A stretch of 64,000 nt of DNA from Sphagnum compactum. Taxonomy: Eukaryota > Bryophyta > Sphagnopsida > Sphagnales. The position numbers were made by a program, and so were the translations under genes. Positions 26,500 to 38,300 of this stretch are shown here, one piece after another. Every line of letters begins with the position of its first letter. Position 1 is the first letter of the stretch. The stretch spans positions 1,963,267-2,027,266 of the forward strand of contig OZ234502.1 of the NCBI GenBank assembly GCA_965153455.1, written 5' to 3'. The notes beneath the pieces are model-generated. The model was not told the origin of the DNA. It did not search any database and saw nothing but the letters and a program-made list of their open reading frames with translations.

Positions 26500-29400
26500 G
26501 ATCACCATTGTTGGGCGGGTATTAATTTAAAAAAATTAATCACGTCCCTCGGTTCTTTCAATTAATGTTTTTTTAGAGAACCGGGATCATGTTTTCTTTT
26601 AATTTCTAAAATTTTCATATCCTTCAAGGTTCTTAGGTTTTTTTCCCTTTCACAATTGGTTCTTACTTTATTCATATTAGTTGGTTATATTTAGATGGTT
26701 CATTAACATAAATTTACAATTTAAACAACTTGAATATTAAATTTATTTTTAATAAATAATATATTTGAAGCTTTGAAATAATTGAATGCCCAAGGCCATA
26801 ATCACTTTTGGCACTTTATAATTATACAATGTGTATTACTAAAGGCTACTTCATTTCGTTTGGCTCAAATGAGCTTTCAAATTCTTCTTCTAAGTCTATT
26901 TTAATTTTTATAAATTTCACCAAATTAGAAAGGGACTTGCAACCAACCCTAACATCAATGATTAATTTGCAAAGATTAATTTCTCAAGATTATCTTACTA
27001 CAAGTGACATCTCCTTAAATGAATGAATATGCCAACAGAGGAATATATTTTCTATGTTTCAATCAAAGATCCAACAATCCCAATATCTGTCAAATTAAAA
27101 AACCAACAATAAGAAACAAGGATTTATGTTTCCTCCACCAATCCAAAGGGCATTTGATATCCTTCCTGTCCACTCGATATTTTTGAAATATCAACAATTC
27201 ATAGTTGACAAGTTCCTTCGCATGTTCATTGGTGATTGCTACCATTTCAAGGACCTCCAAATTGCAATCTTCATCATCTTTGTTAGCAAAAGAATTTTCA
27301 ACCTTTAATAATGGATGTAAATGATAGTAAAAACTTTCAACATAAGATACATGGATTTTCAATCGTACTCATCAACCATGGCCACACCTTGGGTGAATGC
27401 TAGTTAAAGTGGGTCATTTTTGGTGTTACAATGGTCATTTTTGGTGTTGCAAGGTGCATTCATTGCATTATATTTCGATACTTGTGGTGAATAACATAAT
27501 GTTAAATTTGTCAATTAACAATTGGTTGTTCACAAACAATTTGATTATGAACATATCTATATAAATTTTTAAAAATGTAGACAAAAGTCCACGATTGATA
27601 ATGAATGCATTAAATTCAAATTTGACTTTTTTGTATCAATAATGAACTTTTGAAATTCTAGAATATGAATTAGTAATCCAATTGGATTGTTAACAATTTG
27701 AAGAATTCATATTAATTTTCACTCCAAGTTGTCTATAATGACTAGGTACATTTTGAGCAATGTGAAATTGTTTATTTAAAACCTTAACCAAATGGTAGTT
27801 ATGAACTTTGAAAGGTTAGAATTGAACATTATTTTCAAATGTTCATTTTAATTGATTTTTTTAAATGCCAAAAAAATTGTGCCTAATGAACATGTTGTAA
27901 AAATCATTCCTTGTGCCTTCATTTATGTGAACTTTATGGGTTTCATTTTAGGATTTCCAAGTAGCATTCACCATAACAAATGACATCAACATCTTTGATT
28001 TAATAGTTTTGATGTGGGTGAACATTTAGTAATCAAAGATTTAAAATAATCAAAACTTAGAAATTGAAAACCATCTTCATAAATGAACATTTAAAAAAAA
28101 CTTGCCAAGGACTTGTATTTGCATCATGCCAAAAATTAATCACTATATATTGCGTACATCCCCTTATCATGACCAATAAAAAAAAAATTGATTTCAAACT
28201 TTTGTGTATAGGATCTAACATCAAGGACAACATATTATGAATTACCCTTTCATCAGATTTTGTCAAAAAAAAAAAAAAAGATTCAATGACCCCACATACT
28301 TCCATTTTCACACTCATAGCAAGACTTCCCACCTCAATGTCAAGACTTAAATCATCTTCCATCAATGTATCTATAGTAAGAGGATTATTAATTTCTTCTT
28401 TAAGTTTTAGGCCCAAGGCATCACTCAACAATTAATGGCCCTGTGATTGGTTCAAAACATAGTATGTAGTGACAACATGAAATAAATAATCTACAATAAT
28501 ATGAGAAATATGCCATGTGAGAGGAGGTGGTACATGGCAATTGAGCTTGGCACAATCTACCTATTGTAACAATGACCAATGGTTTTTTAAAATTGTAAAC
28601 CTTCTTGAAACATGATTACTTTGCTTGCAAACATCGACACACCAATTCAACATTTATAAGGTAGTGACATTTTGCAAAAAAGGTCAAACATCATAAGGAA
28701 AAAAACCCAAAATATGTAGAAAATGGAGTGAAAATATTACCTTGATATGACTAATGTGTTCAATCTTCATTGGCAAAGGCCTGCATTAATGCATGCTTTC
28801 ATCCACTTTTGTTACCCTTTCTTTGACATTTTTAGCCATGTTATACATTTTTGCAAATCTACCTAAACAAACTTGATGGAAACATAATTCAAGCTTTTAC
28901 AAATTTTCTCTTCAACAATTTTAGACTTATAAGCCTTAAAAAAGGCATGTCTAAAAAATGTACCTTGAAAGCTTACCTCCACACTAAAGGTCTCACAATT
29001 AACACAATTGATTTTAAAGTGGTTATCATTGTTTTGATATTAAAACCTTCATCTTTGACATCTAAACTCAATTATCTTTTTTTTAAATCCATATTCCTTT
29101 TAAAGGCCCTACAAATTATTCACCAATGTTTGGCTTAAAAATTCATATGCTTCCATCAAGTCAATTGTAAATTTTTTTGACTTCCAATTCATTCCCTAAA
29201 AAAATCACAACCAAGGCAAACATTTCATGTACATATTTGGACATCTAAAAATAAAAAATGGCAATGGTAGTTCAACATAATTTATTATAAACAATAGAAC
29301 ATTTGTGCATTTTGTCTTTTAAACCATGGACTTTTGTAGCACTTCTTAATAAAATGTTTTTGGGGTTAATGGAGTATAATAGAAAAGCATAATTATACAA

Positions 29401-29760
29401 TCAAATGTTTTAACGAAATGCTTTCAACAAATTGAATAGCCAAATGATTTTAAACTTGACAAGATCTTGGAAAAAACCTTTTTTTGTTGTACATGTTATC
29501 ATTTTCAAAAGAATCTATGGCCCCAAAATGTTACAAATTGCACTTAGACTTGTTTATGATTTTTTCTTTACAAGTTGCCTTTCCATTGGGGTTTTCATGC
29601 TATTGTTTCATTTCTTTTTCGAATGTTTCTCCAAATCATTTGTATTCTACATCCATATGTTTCTTCAATACAATTGGGTAAAAATACACCATTGTGGACC
29701 AAAAGTAACAATTGAAAGTCTATTGGAAGTTCATATTTCTAATATATTTTAAGCTCAATG
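26500..29760 (-). mobile_element. hAT-superfamily transposon relic
   Basis: Minus-strand translation gives a broken but readable hAT transposase. In sense order the pieces are: about 29120-28990 (SLDVKDEGFNIKTMITTLKS), about 28990-28850 (the next part, diverged), 28431-28057 (DERVIHNMLSLMLDP), 27362-27090 (CPLDWWRKHKSLFLIVGFLI) and about 27100-26850 (QILGIVGSLIET, then VRVGCKSLSNLVKFIK). The WW-containing part and the QILGIVG part belong to the hAT C-terminal dimerisation region. An in-frame TGA follows VGFLI and another stop follows SLIET, so it cannot make transposase. Weaker similarity extends to about 29750. The 3' flank near 26508 carries TGTTGGGCGGGT, a candidate terminal sequence. No matching 5' end was found. 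Confidence 0.75.
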
Positions 29761-32700
29761 AACCTTGCAAAATTGGGTTTTACATTAAAAACAATTAAAT
29801 GATGTTGAAATTAACTTTTTTCCTCATTTTTTCCTCTACACCATCCTATATATACCTTTTCTAAAAAATTTAGTGAAAACAAGTCTTGGCAAAAAAAAAA
29901 ATTGTAGGTTAACATAGATATCATTAAACCAAATTATGAAAAGAATATTTTCTTTCCATATTTTTTGGCCTTAAATGCCATATACCTTAAAAGTATCATG
30001 TCCCAAAGTCTTGAGTGATTTGATGACTATAAAAAAAAAAATTCATAAATGTTGGGGGACTTTGGGGATTCCTAATTTCTAAAGGTTCACATTTGATTGA
30101 AGATTGATGAATCTAGTGGATTTTTTTCAAACTTACAAAGATTAAGCAATAATGTTTCAATATATTGGATCATTTTATTATATTTTTCATGGTTCATTGG
30201 GCTCTTTGCAATAATTCTTGGTAGAGCTAAGAAAATGGGCATTGGGACATTCATAAAAGTATTTTTTACCCAATTATACCATTATTTTTTAAGTATGAAA
30301 CTAGAACTTTCCTAAACTTATAATTTGTTAGTTAAAAATTATACATGACTGATTGTGCACTACTATTATCCTTATAAACACCTTTTTTTCTTTTTTATAG
30401 TAAGTTTAAAACTATAAAAAAAATCAAGATTGTTCTTTCAAAGGTGGATCATTTGCACAATGAGTTAAAACATGCAAGAGTAGTTGCCCATAATGCCTTT
30501 TAGCAATCCACTTTGCTATAAATAGGGTCAACAAATTTTGTGGCCAATATATTTTTTATTACAACTTAGATATATGAGATTTTGAGATTAGACAATTTGT
30601 AGCAATTGTTAATACAACTTGTAATTTGAAATATTAATTTTAACAATTTCAAATATATTCAACTACTTTTAATACACAAATGAACCAATAGAAATAAACC
30701 AAGAAAGTTTTTGGTCTAACAACAATTCCTATGACCACATATGATCAAAATAAAATATAAAATGATTAGTCCTAATTCACTATATGATGAGCCTAACAAA
30801 TTTATTATAGTGTTTTAAAGTTTGCATACCCAAATTTTTTTGGGTCTAAACGAATTACCATAATTTGTCATCATACCCGAAAAATTATTTTCTATATAAT
30901 TTTCTATATATAGCTTTCTTGTATTATAAACTTCAACTTTTCTTAATATGTCATGTACATTATACCCATATATGTGATAAAGGACTCTTGAAATTAAAAA
31001 TTTTGAAATTAAAAAAAAATCTTGAAGTTTTTTGAACTTGTTAAATTTCAAAATTTTACAATTAAAAAATTAATATGAATTTTTTTTTAGTGTGGCTAAT
31101 AGGTTAAATTATAATATTTTCTCATCAAATGTTTTTGTTATATGATCAATTATTTTGATAGTCTTTTACAAAATTGTCTCCTTCTAATTTAATAGGTGTT
31201 CATTTTCAAACATCCAAAATTAAAATCTAAACTATAAGTGAATCAAATGGATTTTTAGTTTCATGTTTCTTGACATTTTATGAGCAAAAAAGGAACACCT
31301 TGTCATGATTGCCATGGTTTCAAATGGCAAAACATTAATAAATATTTGATTTTGATTGTTTTGTCTAACATCCAATGTTTTGTTGGGTTCATGTTAATTT
31401 GTTTGGATCCATCATGTTGATGTTGGTGACCCAATACCAGTATATTGAGGACCTCATATAAAGATATATGAGTTTGTTAATAGATAATTCAATAAGTTGA
31501 GCAATGGACCATATCTAAACTATGAATGAAAGATGAAATAAAATGGGAAGCACATGAATCAAAGTATAATTATCATCCTAGGACAAGGTTGAACAAATAT
31601 GCTCTCAAAAAGAATAATTAGCAATTAAACAAGGTTTCCATTATCATATGCAAACGATGCACAATTTAACAAATGGAAAGCAATACAAGAATTCATGAAT
31701 TTGAAGAGAACCTTTGATATACATCTCAACAACATAGTCCACATGTTGTGTTGCTCAACACCTATTTCCATAGCCCCATCATCATCCTTTCCTCCCAACC
31801 AAATTTGATGGAAATGTAGCTACAAACTTCAAAAACATTTATTAATCATTTGTAGTTTCTTGAAATGTGGTGTTTGTAGCAACAACCAAAGTAGCCACAA
31901 TTCCAAGTTTGGCATGTTCAATGCCATTCAATGAATTGAAAACTTCTTCTTAGGTTTTTAAGATGAAAGCTATTGCCATGTAACAATTTGTATGACCATG
32001 TACATACATTAGCAATTGAAAAACTTGTGTGCTTTTGGAACATATTAGATACCTCTATGAAGATATGCATTTAGTCCAACCTTGCTCTAACTCCTTTTCT
32101 TTTCTCTCTCTCTTGATTTCACAATGACAAATCACCAAACAAAACAAAGGAACAAGGTTGTAGGTCTTACGTCACTTGTTGGGCCAAATTAGGGTCTTCA
32201 ATCATGATGTGAACTATGATGGAGGTTTTAGAAATAATAATAAAAGCAAAGTTGTTGCAATGAAACTTAGATGCATCTCCAAAAATAGAGATTAGCAACA
32301 TGAAACAAAAGCCAAAAATATTAATAATAATAATAAACAAAACTTTGCAATAGGTAGAAGAAGAAGGTGAAAAACTTCACCTATACATTGCTTCCATAAA
32401 TCACACGACAATATCAACAATAGTGGTGACAAATCAAAAACATAGTTATATGAATAGTAGAAACAAAAGTTCTAAACAACAATAGTTAAATCAACAACAT
32501 TAGAATGAAGGCTAATTATGTAGTTGGTTGAACTTTTGTTTTGGTTACAACTTTAATGAATCAAATAAGAAATCTAGATAGATGACCTAATAACTAACAT
32601 TTGGTTATTAATTCATTAACTAGTATTAATTCCCTTACTAATCCACTAATTGAACCTACCAACAACTAATACCTAATTTTATTGATACCCATGTTATATC

Positions 32701-33220
32701 TTTTTTTTTCTAATTTTTTGAATTAAAGCATACCCTATATTAATTATAATTTAGTTTATTAAAAATATATATTTTAAATTGTGGAATTAATTAAATTTCA
32801 ATTTTTACCTAACAACTAACATATAGAACCATATACTTTTATTCACATATTTTGTGAATACGAAAAAAATTGCCCCCCTCCCCCAAAGATAAATATCAAT
32901 TCTTTTTTAAAAAACTAGACAAAGCCTTTGCTTGATTATTAAAAAAAAATTTAATACCCTCCCAACTTTGGTGATCACCTGAAAATGTGAAGTTTTCTAA
33001 AAGTGGAAGATTTATTTGGAATATACAAAAATTATCAAGTGATGTAATTTGATAGGAAATATGTGCTTGCTACACCAACCAAAAGAATTTGAGAACTTTC
33101 CAAATGGGAGAATTTTTCAAGCTAATTATTTTTCCGAAATAGAAGACCCAAGACATATAAATACGTTCCCTCAATAGACGGGGACCTAATAACTATATTT
33201 CCTATGATCATGTCGACATA
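29760..33220. other. AT-rich gene desert
   Basis: Very AT-rich with many poly(A) and poly(T) runs. I found no credible open frame, RNA gene or terminal repeat. It may contain the missing 5' part of the hAT relic to its left. Confidence 0.35.
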
Positions 33221-33548
33221 GTGTTGGGCAGGTCATTTATTATTATTATTATTATTTTTGGACCACAAAGGGTATCAAATTTAAAAAGCTTTAAAAAAAT
33301 CATTTTGACCCATCAATTATGAATTTCATGCAAAAGAAAAATACCCTCAATTACCAATTTATGTGGGTTCTTTCGGTGGTAGTGAAAGCTTATTATGAGC
33401 TTTCAAATACCCACGTTGAGAACCATCAATTGTTGTATTGCCTAGGCATGGTAGGTTTAAGGTTTTCTAATTTTAAGATCTTAAAGTTAAAGTTCAATTA
33501 TTATTACTATTATTATTATTGGGTATTTTTTTTCGCTAAATATATGAA

Positions 33549-33648
33549 GGTTTTAGGATTGATAACCTACTTGGATGAAATCCCAATCATTCAAGAAGGT
33601 TTTAGGATCGAGAACCTACTTGGATGAAATTCCAATCATTCAAGAAGG
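33549..33648. repeat. 50-bp tandem duplication
   Basis: Two adjacent copies start at 33549 and 33599 (both begin GGTTTTAGGAT), with only two or three differences. It is a young duplication inside the second hAT relic. Confidence 0.85.
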
Positions 33649-34041
33649 TTATCAAAATGTGAGAATTCAATACCCAACCCAGAAGAAGGGGCTCTTGCTG
33701 GGTCTTTGGATGCTACCCACCAGGCATGACCCGGTTCTTGACCCGGTTCTTTCAAATCAATAATAACAGATAGATAACCAAAGGGTTTTTTCAATAACCA
33801 GAGGGCCATTGCTGACAAGCAATAGTTTTTTGTCTATTGCGGTGAACTGGGTCCAACCGACCCCCATGGGTCCATTGTTGTTTCCGAACCGTCATTCAAA
33901 AATATCATTTACTCGGCCGGCCGGCCGGCCGGATCATGCAACAACGCTGCAAACAGGCTGGACTATCTACATAGCACTACACATAGTACTTAAACCTCGC
34001 AAAGTAAAGTTGTCTCCGGAATTGTGCCTTGCCCCCGCAAA

Positions 34042-34059
34042 CCCCCCCCCCCCCCCCCC
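34042..34059. repeat. C18 homopolymer
   Basis: A run of 18 C in otherwise AT-rich DNA. The exact length may be a sequencing approximation. Similar runs occur at 44683-44698 (C16) and 21945-21961 (G17). Confidence 0.7.
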
Positions 34060-34140
34060 AATCTGCTACACAAAACTCATTACAACTCGAACTCTATGTC
34101 GTCTTTCTTCTGTAACCATTGACAAGAACCATCCATTTCA

Positions 34141-34650
34141 TAGATTTTGGCAAATAATGGTTTTAAGTCCCGACAATCAAATAATGATTCTTCGACTCGG
34201 TCTTCCGTTCATGTTTTTGTTTGGATGTATATGTTCAAGTTTTTTCAACCAAAAAAAATTGGGAAAATTTTGAAAATTTTCTTTTTGTAGTTTAAAAGTT
34301 CGACTAATTTAGCTATTTTTTTGAGAAACTTGGCCCCAAATTTTTATATCACAAAATTTATTTTAAAAAAAACCCCCTAGATTTTCCACTATCATGGATA
34401 TTTGCAAATAATGGTTTAAGTCCCGAAAATCAAATAATGATTCTTCGACTTGGTCTCCGTTCACGTTTTTGTTTGGACATATGTTCAAGTTTTTTCAACC
34501 AAAAAAAAAATGGGAAAAAATTGGGATTAAATTTTTTTTTGGTTGGGGTAGTTTAAAAGTTCGACTAATTTAGCTATTTTTTGAAAAACTTGGCCCCAAA
34601 ATTTTTATATCACAAAATTTATTTTTTAAAAAACCCCCTAAATTTTCCAC
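34141..34650. repeat. ~254-bp tandem duplication
   Basis: CAAATAATGG at 34151 recurs as CAAATAATGG at 34405. The following ~240 bp match closely in both copies, including TCAAATAATGATTCTTCGAC, GTTCAAGTTTTTTCAACC and the AAACTTGGCCCC-to-AAACCCCCTA stretch at each end. Differences are mainly small indels in A/T runs. Neither copy is coding. Confidence 0.85.
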
Positions 34651-35750
34651 TACCCCAGCAACAAAGATAGGACATAATATAATAATAATCTGTATGTATG
34701 GGAGGTGGGTTGATTCAACATGGGGGAGTGGCTGCAGAGAACCAGTACTGGTGCTGGTTGGCACCAGAGTTGTACAGTTTGCAATGAATTCTCAAATTTT
34801 GGCATAAAAAAAAATTTGTGTCCAGACTGATCAAAAAAGTCCTGACTCCCATTATTATTTCCAGTACCCCCCCTTTTGCACAAACAGGAGGGTTTTTTTT
34901 TAAAAAAAAAAATTCCTCCTCTTTGACAACAATAAATCTCTTGGCTCCCTTGCAAAGGGTGTTTGCAAAAACCCATTTTTTTCATGGAAATTATTCTCTT
35001 GTGGCAGGTTTGTTTGTTTGTTACCAAAAATCAAAGAACCGTCCTCCAGGTTCTCAAAATCTCATGTGCTTTTTTTTACCTCCGGATCTTTGGCAAACAG
35101 TTCTTGCCAATCCCGTTGTAGTTGGATATATGTACCCGGTTCTTTGCTTGGCATTATATATCGTTTGAGAAACTATTTAGTCATTAAATACCCTGCACAA
35201 ACTAACCTTAAACTCTAACCCAACCCTAAACCCTAGTCACGTGAGAACTAACTGCGGGTCCTTAGGCAGGGATGGATACTTCAGGTTTCGGGTTATAAGA
35301 AATTATACAATCTTGAGAAGTTGATCTTTGTGAATAAGAATTGGCCTAATGATGCAAAGATTAGTTGCAAAGTTTTTTTTTAGTTTGGTGGAATTGATAA
35401 AATTTGAAGTACATTTATAATAAAACATTAAATGAATTTGAAAGCTCATTTGAGCAAGATGAATTGAAACAAGACTAATTTTGTGTTTTTTGATTAGAGT
35501 ATTTCAAATTGTGATTTTATATTTTCATTCTAAATATTAGATCTTTGTAAGAAGCCCTTCCTGATTTTTTTCTTGGCCCTTGAAATATCTGAAAATTATC
35601 TTTATATTAAGTTTAAAATCTTAAATTGATGTTAAAGAACCAATTAAAATATAGCCAACTAATCTGAATGAAGTAAGAACCAGTCTCGAATGAGAGGAAA
35701 ATTTTCTTAAGAACGTCAAAGATATTAAAATAGAGAAATGTTTTTTTATT

Positions 35751-36000
35751 GAAGCCGTCTAGGTTTTTATATGAGGATTTTTGAAAAATGATAATTTTGG
35801 CTTGTGTTGAAAATTGACATTAGTTATAGAATTATAATATCTTGAAGGATTTTGGTGTTTCTTTCAGAAGATTTTTTTTAAAGATTATTATTTTTGTGTG
35901 TGAAATATTTGAGTTTTTTTTCATAATTCTTCTTTTGCCTTAAGATACTTTCTAATGCAAATGGCAAGGCTATACAGTGTGACACATCATCCCTTGTTTG
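35751..36000 (+). repeat. Dispersed repeat, copy 1 (partner at 39685-39935)
   Basis: The sequence from AGGTTTTTATATGAGGATTT through GTTATAGAATTATAATATC to AATGCAAATGGCAAGGCTA is present again, in the same order and orientation, at 39685-39935. It starts just where similarity to the hAT 3' flank stops. Confidence 0.7.
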
Positions 36001-36390
36001 CCCTTCGTTTGCAGTCAAGAACAAGCTCAAAGCAGGTGAAGAAACTACTACTCCCAGATGCCAGTTACTACTAGTCCAGAGGGTCAACTGATGATCATGG
36101 TTCCCTCTCCCTGATGAGAGCTTTAAAGAGGTGATCTGCTTCACCCAGCACTGTCACTGCCTTGTTGCAAGAGCCCCAGTTGTGGCAGTGGTGGTGGAAA
36201 GCTGATAATCTTGTATGGTAGCCACTGCATGAGGAACAATGCTTCCCCTTCCCAAAGTTGATAGATTTGTTAGGTAGGGGAAGTACTCAATGGTGGCCAC
36301 CACAAGTCAATAGCTACTACGTAGACAAAAAGGGGACCTCCATATGCATACCATAACTACAATTGATGTTCAACACAAAAATAATAATTT

Positions 36391-36795
36391 GCAAAAGGTT
36401 TAGTCCAAAAATAAGAATAAATTTCTTTTTATTGCTATTTGCCAAAATTGTTGAGAATTGAACTCTTGTCCCAACCATTGGGTTACTATTACAAATACAC
36501 AACACAAACACAAGGTAGGTGTATTTTGCAGGTTAAGTCCAAAAATAAGAATAAATTTTTTATTGGTATTTGCCAAAATTGTTGAGAATCAAACTCTTGT
36601 CCCAACCATTGGGTTACTATTACAAATACACAACACAAACACAAGGTAGGTGTATTTTGCAGGTTTAGCCCAAAAATAAGAATAATTTTTTTAATCGATA
36701 TTTGCCAAAATTGTTGAGACTCAAACTCTTGTCCCAACCATTGGGTTACTATTACAAATACACAATACAAACTCAAGGTAGGTGTATTTTGCATA
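36391..36795. repeat. ~131-bp tandem repeat, three copies, with tRNA-B-box-like motif
   Basis: TTGAGA(A/C)T..AACTCTTG recurs at 36451, 36582 and 36714, giving periods of 131 and 132 bp. Each unit also contains CCCAACCATTGGGTTACTA and a run of ACAC words before AAGGTAGGTGTATTTTGC. On the minus strand the core GAGTTCAATTCTC resembles a pol III B box, hinting at a SINE-derived unit. Short frames on both strands are by-products of the repeat. Confidence 0.8.
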
Positions 36796-37254
36796 CTACT
36801 TATTCCTCAATTGTTGAAATTTTAGAAAATTAAATTGGAAACTATGGAACCTTGTTTTCTAAAATAAATCAATTTTGGACAAAGAAGTGCCGATTTGTCA
36901 GTCGTAAGTAAGTACGGTACCCATAATTGCAACATGTTTTCGGGTCCGACTTTTTTGGGTCCCTTTCCTCGGTTGTACAAATTTGAGGTGAATCGAGTTC
37001 CACAATTCACAGGCTGCTGTGTCGGGTGGTTATTGGGAACAGGAACAGACCCCCGGCGGATATCAGGCAGGTTATTAGGATTCATGGTCACTGATCTCAA
37101 AAATGAAAGAAACGGTTTTCTGGAAAAATAAAGTAACCGGACCTAGAACCGTTGTCTCTTTACCGGTTCTTACTTGAAACCCGCCGGTTCTTAAGGTTTT
37201 GAAGAGAAATGAACCAACTGTGGGAGCAGTTGTTCTTTTAAAAATTCAAATAAT

Positions 37255-37335
37255 TGCACAACACGCTGGTTCGAACTCCGGACCTCAAACAAGTCAGTTG
37301 CCAACGTCCCGACCAGTGAACTAGTTGTTAAAAAA
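37255..37335 (-). repeat. tRNA-like SINE head (degenerate)
   Basis: Read on the minus strand, an A-box-like TAGTTCACTGGTCGGGAC (37323-37306) is followed about 30 bases later by a B box GAGTTCGAACCAGC (37278-37265). That is the spacing of a tRNA or tRNA-derived SINE. I could not fold a proper acceptor stem, so a functional tRNA is unlikely. A subterminal-looking CCGGTTCT cluster lies just left of it (37130-37200). Confidence 0.45.
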
Positions 37336-37659
37336 ACCTACCATAGTAAATGTGGACAATTTTTAATCCTCCTACTGTAGTAATAGCGAGGGGAGTAAAA
37401 TCTCTCGGGAGTTAAAAGGTGGTAAGTGAGTCCAGTAAAACGTAAGTAACTCTAAGGTAAAAATGAGTCCAGTAAACCTGTAAGTAACATTATTCCCTTA
37501 CCTGAAACTCATTAACTAACGCCAACGGGAAAAAGACAGAGAACGTCGCAAGCTGATTGGTTGGTGGACTCAGTTCCGCGTTTCTGATTGGCTCTTAGAT
37601 GGAAATGTTTTTTTAAAAAAATGCCTTTGACTGTCAGAGCCTGTTCAGTTCTCGAGCTT

Positions 37660-37684
37660 AACTGACTGACTGACTGACTGACTT
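37660..37684. repeat. GACT microsatellite
   Basis: About five to six tandem ACTG/TGAC units lie between AACTGACTGACT and TGACTT. No coding context. Confidence 0.8.
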
Positions 37685-38125
37685 AACTGTTGAAAAAAAG
37701 TTTCACAGTTTCGACCAATAGGAGACGCTAGATCCGCCTGGGGATTTGAAATTGTGGCAGCTTGGGGCGTGGGGACGGTGGGGGGGAGGGGAATAATTGC
37801 ATCATAATTTTGCATTAATCCAGGCTTTTTATTTTCCCCCATTTTTATGGCCATTTTTCTCCCCCCTTTTTGCTCAATATTTTTGAGGAAATAACAAATT
37901 TAATTCTGAGGATTTTATTTTATTTTATTTTATTTTTTGAGTTTTTACCATTTAAGAGGGACTATAGTCTTCTTCTATAGGACTAGGTATTGTCTTCTTC
38001 TTTCCCTTCCTTATTTCTAGAGTCTAGACTCTTGAATAGTGATATCATACTCAAGAGTCACTATTCAAGAGTGGTTGGAGAATTGGTTAAATTTTTTTTG
38101 GGGGTGGGTTCATGTCACTCGTGTT

Positions 38126-38300
38126 CCATGGCTCTTATGTTCAATTGAATGTTCTTAATGAAAACAAAGTGAAATTGGGGGTGCCATGGCTCTTATGTTC
38201 AATTGAATGTTCTTAATGAAAGCAAAGTGAAATTGGGGGTGCCATGGCTCTTATGTTCAATTGAATGTTCTTAAATGAAAGCAAAATGAAATTGGGGTGG
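38126..38300. repeat. 58-bp tandem repeat, three copies
   Basis: CCATGGCTCTTATGTTC starts at 38126, 38184 and 38242, exactly 58 bp apart. Each unit continues with AATTGAATGTTCTTAATG and AAAGTGAAATTGGGG. Diverged single copies of the same core lie at about 38385-38430 and 39355-39395. Confidence 0.9.

Larger units (their letters stand above)
33221..35740 (+). mobile_element. Second hAT-family relic, internally rearranged
   Basis: At about 35300-35370 the plus strand reads LEKLIFVNKNWPNDAKISCK, the part of a hAT C-terminus lying just after the dimerisation region. The DNA that follows (about 35620-35735) aligns well with the reverse complement of about 26600-26720, the 3' non-coding part of the first hAT relic (shared words include CCAACTAAT and GAAGTAAGAACC). 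At 33223-33234 TGTTGGGCAGGT resembles the candidate end of the first element and could be this copy's 5' end. The interior is filled with repeats and homopolymers instead of transposase. Boundaries are approximate. Confidence 0.5.

Noticed and set aside
36391-36795. CRISPR-like array
   Set aside because: This is plant nuclear DNA and the repeat units are contiguous, without unique spacers. The same holds for the 58-, 72-, 81- and 254-bp repeats.
37255-37335. Functional tRNA gene
   Set aside because: A and B boxes are present, but I could not form an acceptor stem or a convincing anticodon arm, so a SINE head is the better reading.
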